A stretch of DNA of 64,000 bases from Vulcanimicrobiota bacterium (GTDB lineage Bacteria; Vulcanimicrobiota; Vulcanimicrobiia; Vulcanimicrobiales; Vulcanimicrobiaceae): the NCBI GenBank assembly GCA_003168375.1, contig PMSI01000001.1, forward strand, positions 1,364,001 through 1,428,000, written 5' to 3'. A program made the position numbers and the translations under genes. The stretch's first letter is position 1, and every line of letters starts with the position of its first letter. Positions 62,135 through 64,000 of the stretch are shown piece by piece. The notes under the pieces are model-generated. The model saw only the letters and a program-made list of their open reading frames with translations, did not search any database and was not told where the DNA came from.

Positions 62135-62953
62135 GTGATCGCCTCGTTGTATTTCCGGCATTTCAAAGCGTTTCAAGAGGCGCACGACATTGAATTGCGC
62201 CCATTGACCCTGATCTACGGTTCGAATTCAAGCGGGAAAAGTTCTTTGCTTCAGGCTTTGCTTCTCTTAAAGCAGACCTTGGAGCCTTCGGTTGCCGGTG
62301 CGACGGTATTGCAATTTCGAAGTGAAGATTACGTTGATCTTGGAAACTTTGCGAACGTAGTCTACGCACACAGAAAGTCTGAACCGCTCGTCATTGGCTT
62401 GACCTGTCGTACGGCCGACGTCGTAATCGGGCAACTTGAAGGTGTCGCGGAATTTTCGGCGCGGTTCTATTTCGTGGTCGGGCGCGACAATGATGTCGTC
62501 CTTCAAAAGATCGACATATTCCTCAACAGGGAAGAGGCATCGACGTTTTCTCTTGTCGCTCGAGTCACGCAGGGGTCCGCGGACGCAGCGTCTGTCGACG
62601 AGATTCAACCTCGGCGACTGCGCCGTCGCCGGAGGTTCGAGGTGGCTGGTATCAATGCCAGCTCACCGTTCATCCGTGGACTCTTCGATAAGTTTGTCTC
62701 GACGCAGCTACCACGAGCTCAAACGCGCCTTTCATCAGAGATCGACCTTTATAATCGATTTGCGATACTTGAGGCCGGTGATGAAACACCTCACGCAAGG
62801 TATCTGAATCAGTTACATAGCCACCAAGCGTACTTGTCTAACTATTCGTTCCAAAATTACCTGAACGATTTGCTAGCGGAATCAACGAGTCGAGCATTCG
62901 ACCTCTATCATTTTTTTGCCAAACAACCTAATCTTTCGCAACCCGAAAGATGA
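62135..62953 (+). CDS. AAA ATPase (DUF3696-like), N-terminal part, before a frameshift
   Basis: N-terminal 272 residues of an ABC/SMC-like ATPase. It begins SLYFRHFKAFQEAHDIELRPL with Walker A YGSNSSGKSS (about 28-37), as in DUF3696 and OLD-type ATPases of defence and overcoming systems. The frame ends at TGA62951-62953 shortly after a run of seven T (62911-62917). Skipping one T there joins it to the C-terminal part in the +1 frame. Start GTG62135 with CGGAG upstream. The sequence from here to the right end is visibly more AT-rich than the rest of the window, suggesting horizontal acquisition. Confidence 0.75.
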   Translation: MIASLYFRHFKAFQEAHDIELRPLTLIYGSNSSGKSSLLQALLLLKQTLEPSVAGATVLQFRSEDYVDLGNFANVVYAHRKSEPLVIGLTCRTADVVIGQLEGVAEFSARFYFVVGRDNDVVLQKIDIFLNREEASTFSLVARVTQGSADAASVDEIQPRRLRRRRRFEVAGINASSPFIRGLFDKFVSTQLPRAQTRLSSEIDLYNRFAILEAGDETPHARYLNQLHSHQAYLSNYSFQNYLNDLLAESTSRAFDLYHFFAKQPNLSQPER

Positions 62954-63701
62954 GACAGAGGCGTACCGTCCGTCCGATGTTGGCGATCTAAGCATCATTG
63001 CTCTAAGGATCAGTCGAGCAATCAGAAGCGAACTCGCCAACATCTCGTACATTGGGCCGCTTCGCGATTATCCCGAGCGCACATATATCTACACCGGGAA
63101 TCGGCCCGAAACAGTCGGCACTCACGGACAGAATCTACCGGACATTCTTTTCGGCGAGCAACACTATCACGCCGAGTTGAACCGACTTGCCCGTCTCCTT
63201 GGGATCGGTTACGAACTGCGGTTAACGCGACAGAAGTCGGGGGCGCTAAGCGACGTATTCGCGGTGAGGCTTTACGACAAGAAGACGCGGATAAATGTGG
63301 GCTTAAACGACGTGGGATTTGGAGTTTCTCAAGTGCTGCCTATCTTGCTCGAATCCTGTCTTGAGGGGACGAGTGTCGTCCTCGTTGAGCAGCCTGAAAT
63401 TCACCTTCACCCTAGCTTGCAATCTGCACTTGGATCGGTACTTGCGGCTGCGGTAAGTGGCCGTACGCGGCGTCAGTTTATCATCGAGACGCACTCCGAA
63501 CATATTTTACTTCGCCTCCAGCGATTAATTCGTGACAATAAACTAGCTTCAGATAAGCTTCGAATTCTGTTTGTTGACAAGCAGCGAGGTGGCTCAACTG
63601 TTTCGGAGCTTAGAGTAGCGCCGAATGGAGATCTCCTGGATCATTGGCCTGGGGGGTTCTTTGACGATGCCTTCAAAGAGGTCTTTGGTGTAGAGCAATA
63701 A
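62916..63701 (+). CDS. AAA ATPase (DUF3696-like), C-terminal part, after a frameshift
   Basis: C-terminal 261 residues of the same ATPase in the +1 frame. It contains SELANISYIGPLRDYPER, NVGLNDVGFGVSQVLPILLE (signature-like), Walker B VVLVEQPEIHLHPSLQ and the H-loop IIETHSEHILLRLQRL. It has no start of its own that would make a complete protein; the apparent TTG at 62916 lies in the T run. With the N-terminal part the protein would be about 520 residues. The stop overlaps the next gene by TAATG. Confidence 0.7.
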   Translation: MPNNLIFRNPKDETEAYRPSDVGDLSIIALRISRAIRSELANISYIGPLRDYPERTYIYTGNRPETVGTHGQNLPDILFGEQHYHAELNRLARLLGIGYELRLTRQKSGALSDVFAVRLYDKKTRINVGLNDVGFGVSQVLPILLESCLEGTSVVLVEQPEIHLHPSLQSALGSVLAAAVSGRTRRQFIIETHSEHILLRLQRLIRDNKLASDKLRILFVDKQRGGSTVSELRVAPNGDLLDHWPGGFFDDAFKEVFGVEQ

Positions 63702-64000
63702 TGAGTGGACGCGTCCTGGTCACGACGCGCCGTTCCGCGGACTATGCCTCTGATGCATTCCTGGAACTCCTTGATGACGTTGCCTTGGCGTCGTTACTAC
63801 AGCTTGGTCCGGTCGACGTTTCGAAAGTCGACAAGGCAGCTTTTTCGCCGAACGGATGGACTCGTTTTACCGAGGCGATGTTGCGGCTTAACACGGCAAA
63901 TCGCATAATACGATGCGCCGACGTAGCCCCAAAGTGCGCTTTCGCGGCGGCCGCTGCGTGCCCGCACGAGCTCTCGCACTCTACGGTCGTTGTCGGCCAT
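63701..64000 (+). CDS. Partner gene of the ATPase cassette (3' truncated), function unknown
   Basis: ATG63701 overlaps the ATPase stop (TAATG) and the frame stays open to the right edge, giving 100 residues: MSGRVLVTTRRSADYASDAF... . No family recognised; a hydrophobic helix near 23-36 (LELLDDVALASLLQL) and two cysteines near 75-88 are the only visible features. Translational coupling to the ATPase suggests an effector or nuclease-like partner, as in other two-gene ATPase defence cassettes; this is inference. Confidence 0.6.
   Translation, partial: MSGRVLVTTRRSADYASDAFLELLDDVALASLLQLGPVDVSKVDKAAFSPNGWTRFTEAMLRLNTANRIIRCADVAPKCAFAAAAACPHELSHSTVVVGH

Noticed and set aside
61854-62138. 94-residue frame ending on the ATPase start
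   Set aside because: It reads through the second terminator hairpin and the inverted repeat, has no ribosome site and no protein-like pattern.

Overview
The window is a GC-rich bacterial chromosome segment (about two thirds G+C by eye) with densely packed genes, many ATGA/GTGA/TGATG start-stop overlaps and frequent GTG or TTG starts. No rRNA, tRNA, CRISPR array, transposase or phage gene was seen. The lineage cannot be fixed from sequence alone. A groESL operon with a CIRCE operator, an archaeal-type Pth2 and several candidate leaderless genes suit a poorly sampled soil phylum such as Eremiobacterota or a relative; this is inference.

Layout. 1-5 kb: sugar-acid dehydratase (IlvD/Edd) followed by a sugar ABC importer. 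5-9.2 kb: DUF5063 protein, M6-type metallopeptidase, small protein, alpha/beta-hydrolase. 9.2-22 kb: DUF1254/DUF1214 protein, MalK/UgpC-type ATPase, RraA-like protein, TonB-SIMPL fusion, a second IlvD/Edd dehydratase diverging from an SDR, an AbiE-type toxin-antitoxin pair, NAD-epimerase, LarA-like racemase/epimerase, GntR regulator and a two-subunit UxaA-type dehydratase. Together this reads as non-phosphorylative sugar-acid catabolism. 22-32.5 kb: two complete branched-chain-type (Liv) ABC importers facing each other, with a TauD-type dioxygenase between them. 32.6-34.4 kb: citrate synthase homologue and hisB. 34.4-42.5 kb: a small unlisted membrane protein, then an operon of binding protein, TelA, binding protein/VWA fusion, XpaC-like and STAS-like proteins, facing a MEDS sensor and a SpoIIE-type phosphatase/kinase. 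42.5-50.9 kb: two PQQ-type sugar dehydrogenase homologues, hisH-hisA-pth2, copper-amine-oxidase-N protein, alr, SRPBCC protein and methyltransferase. 50.9-59.6 kb: surface-glycan cluster. 59.6-61.9 kb: CIRCE-groES-groEL and two copies of a terminator-like hairpin. 62.1 kb to the end: an AT-richer AAA ATPase (DUF3696-like) cassette with a +1 frameshift at a T7 run and a truncated partner gene.

A dispersed 24-bp repeat (core CCTGAGCCTGTCGAAGGG) occurs at eight clear or partly degenerate places. In four it is used as coding sequence: inside the SDR, at the C-termini of the small UxaA subunit and a membrane protein, and across the citrate synthase stop/hisB start. The most noteworthy systems are the TelA/VWA/STAS operon, the ATPase cassette, the glycan cluster with its unusual metallo-beta-lactamase-fold enzyme, and the domestication of the repeat.
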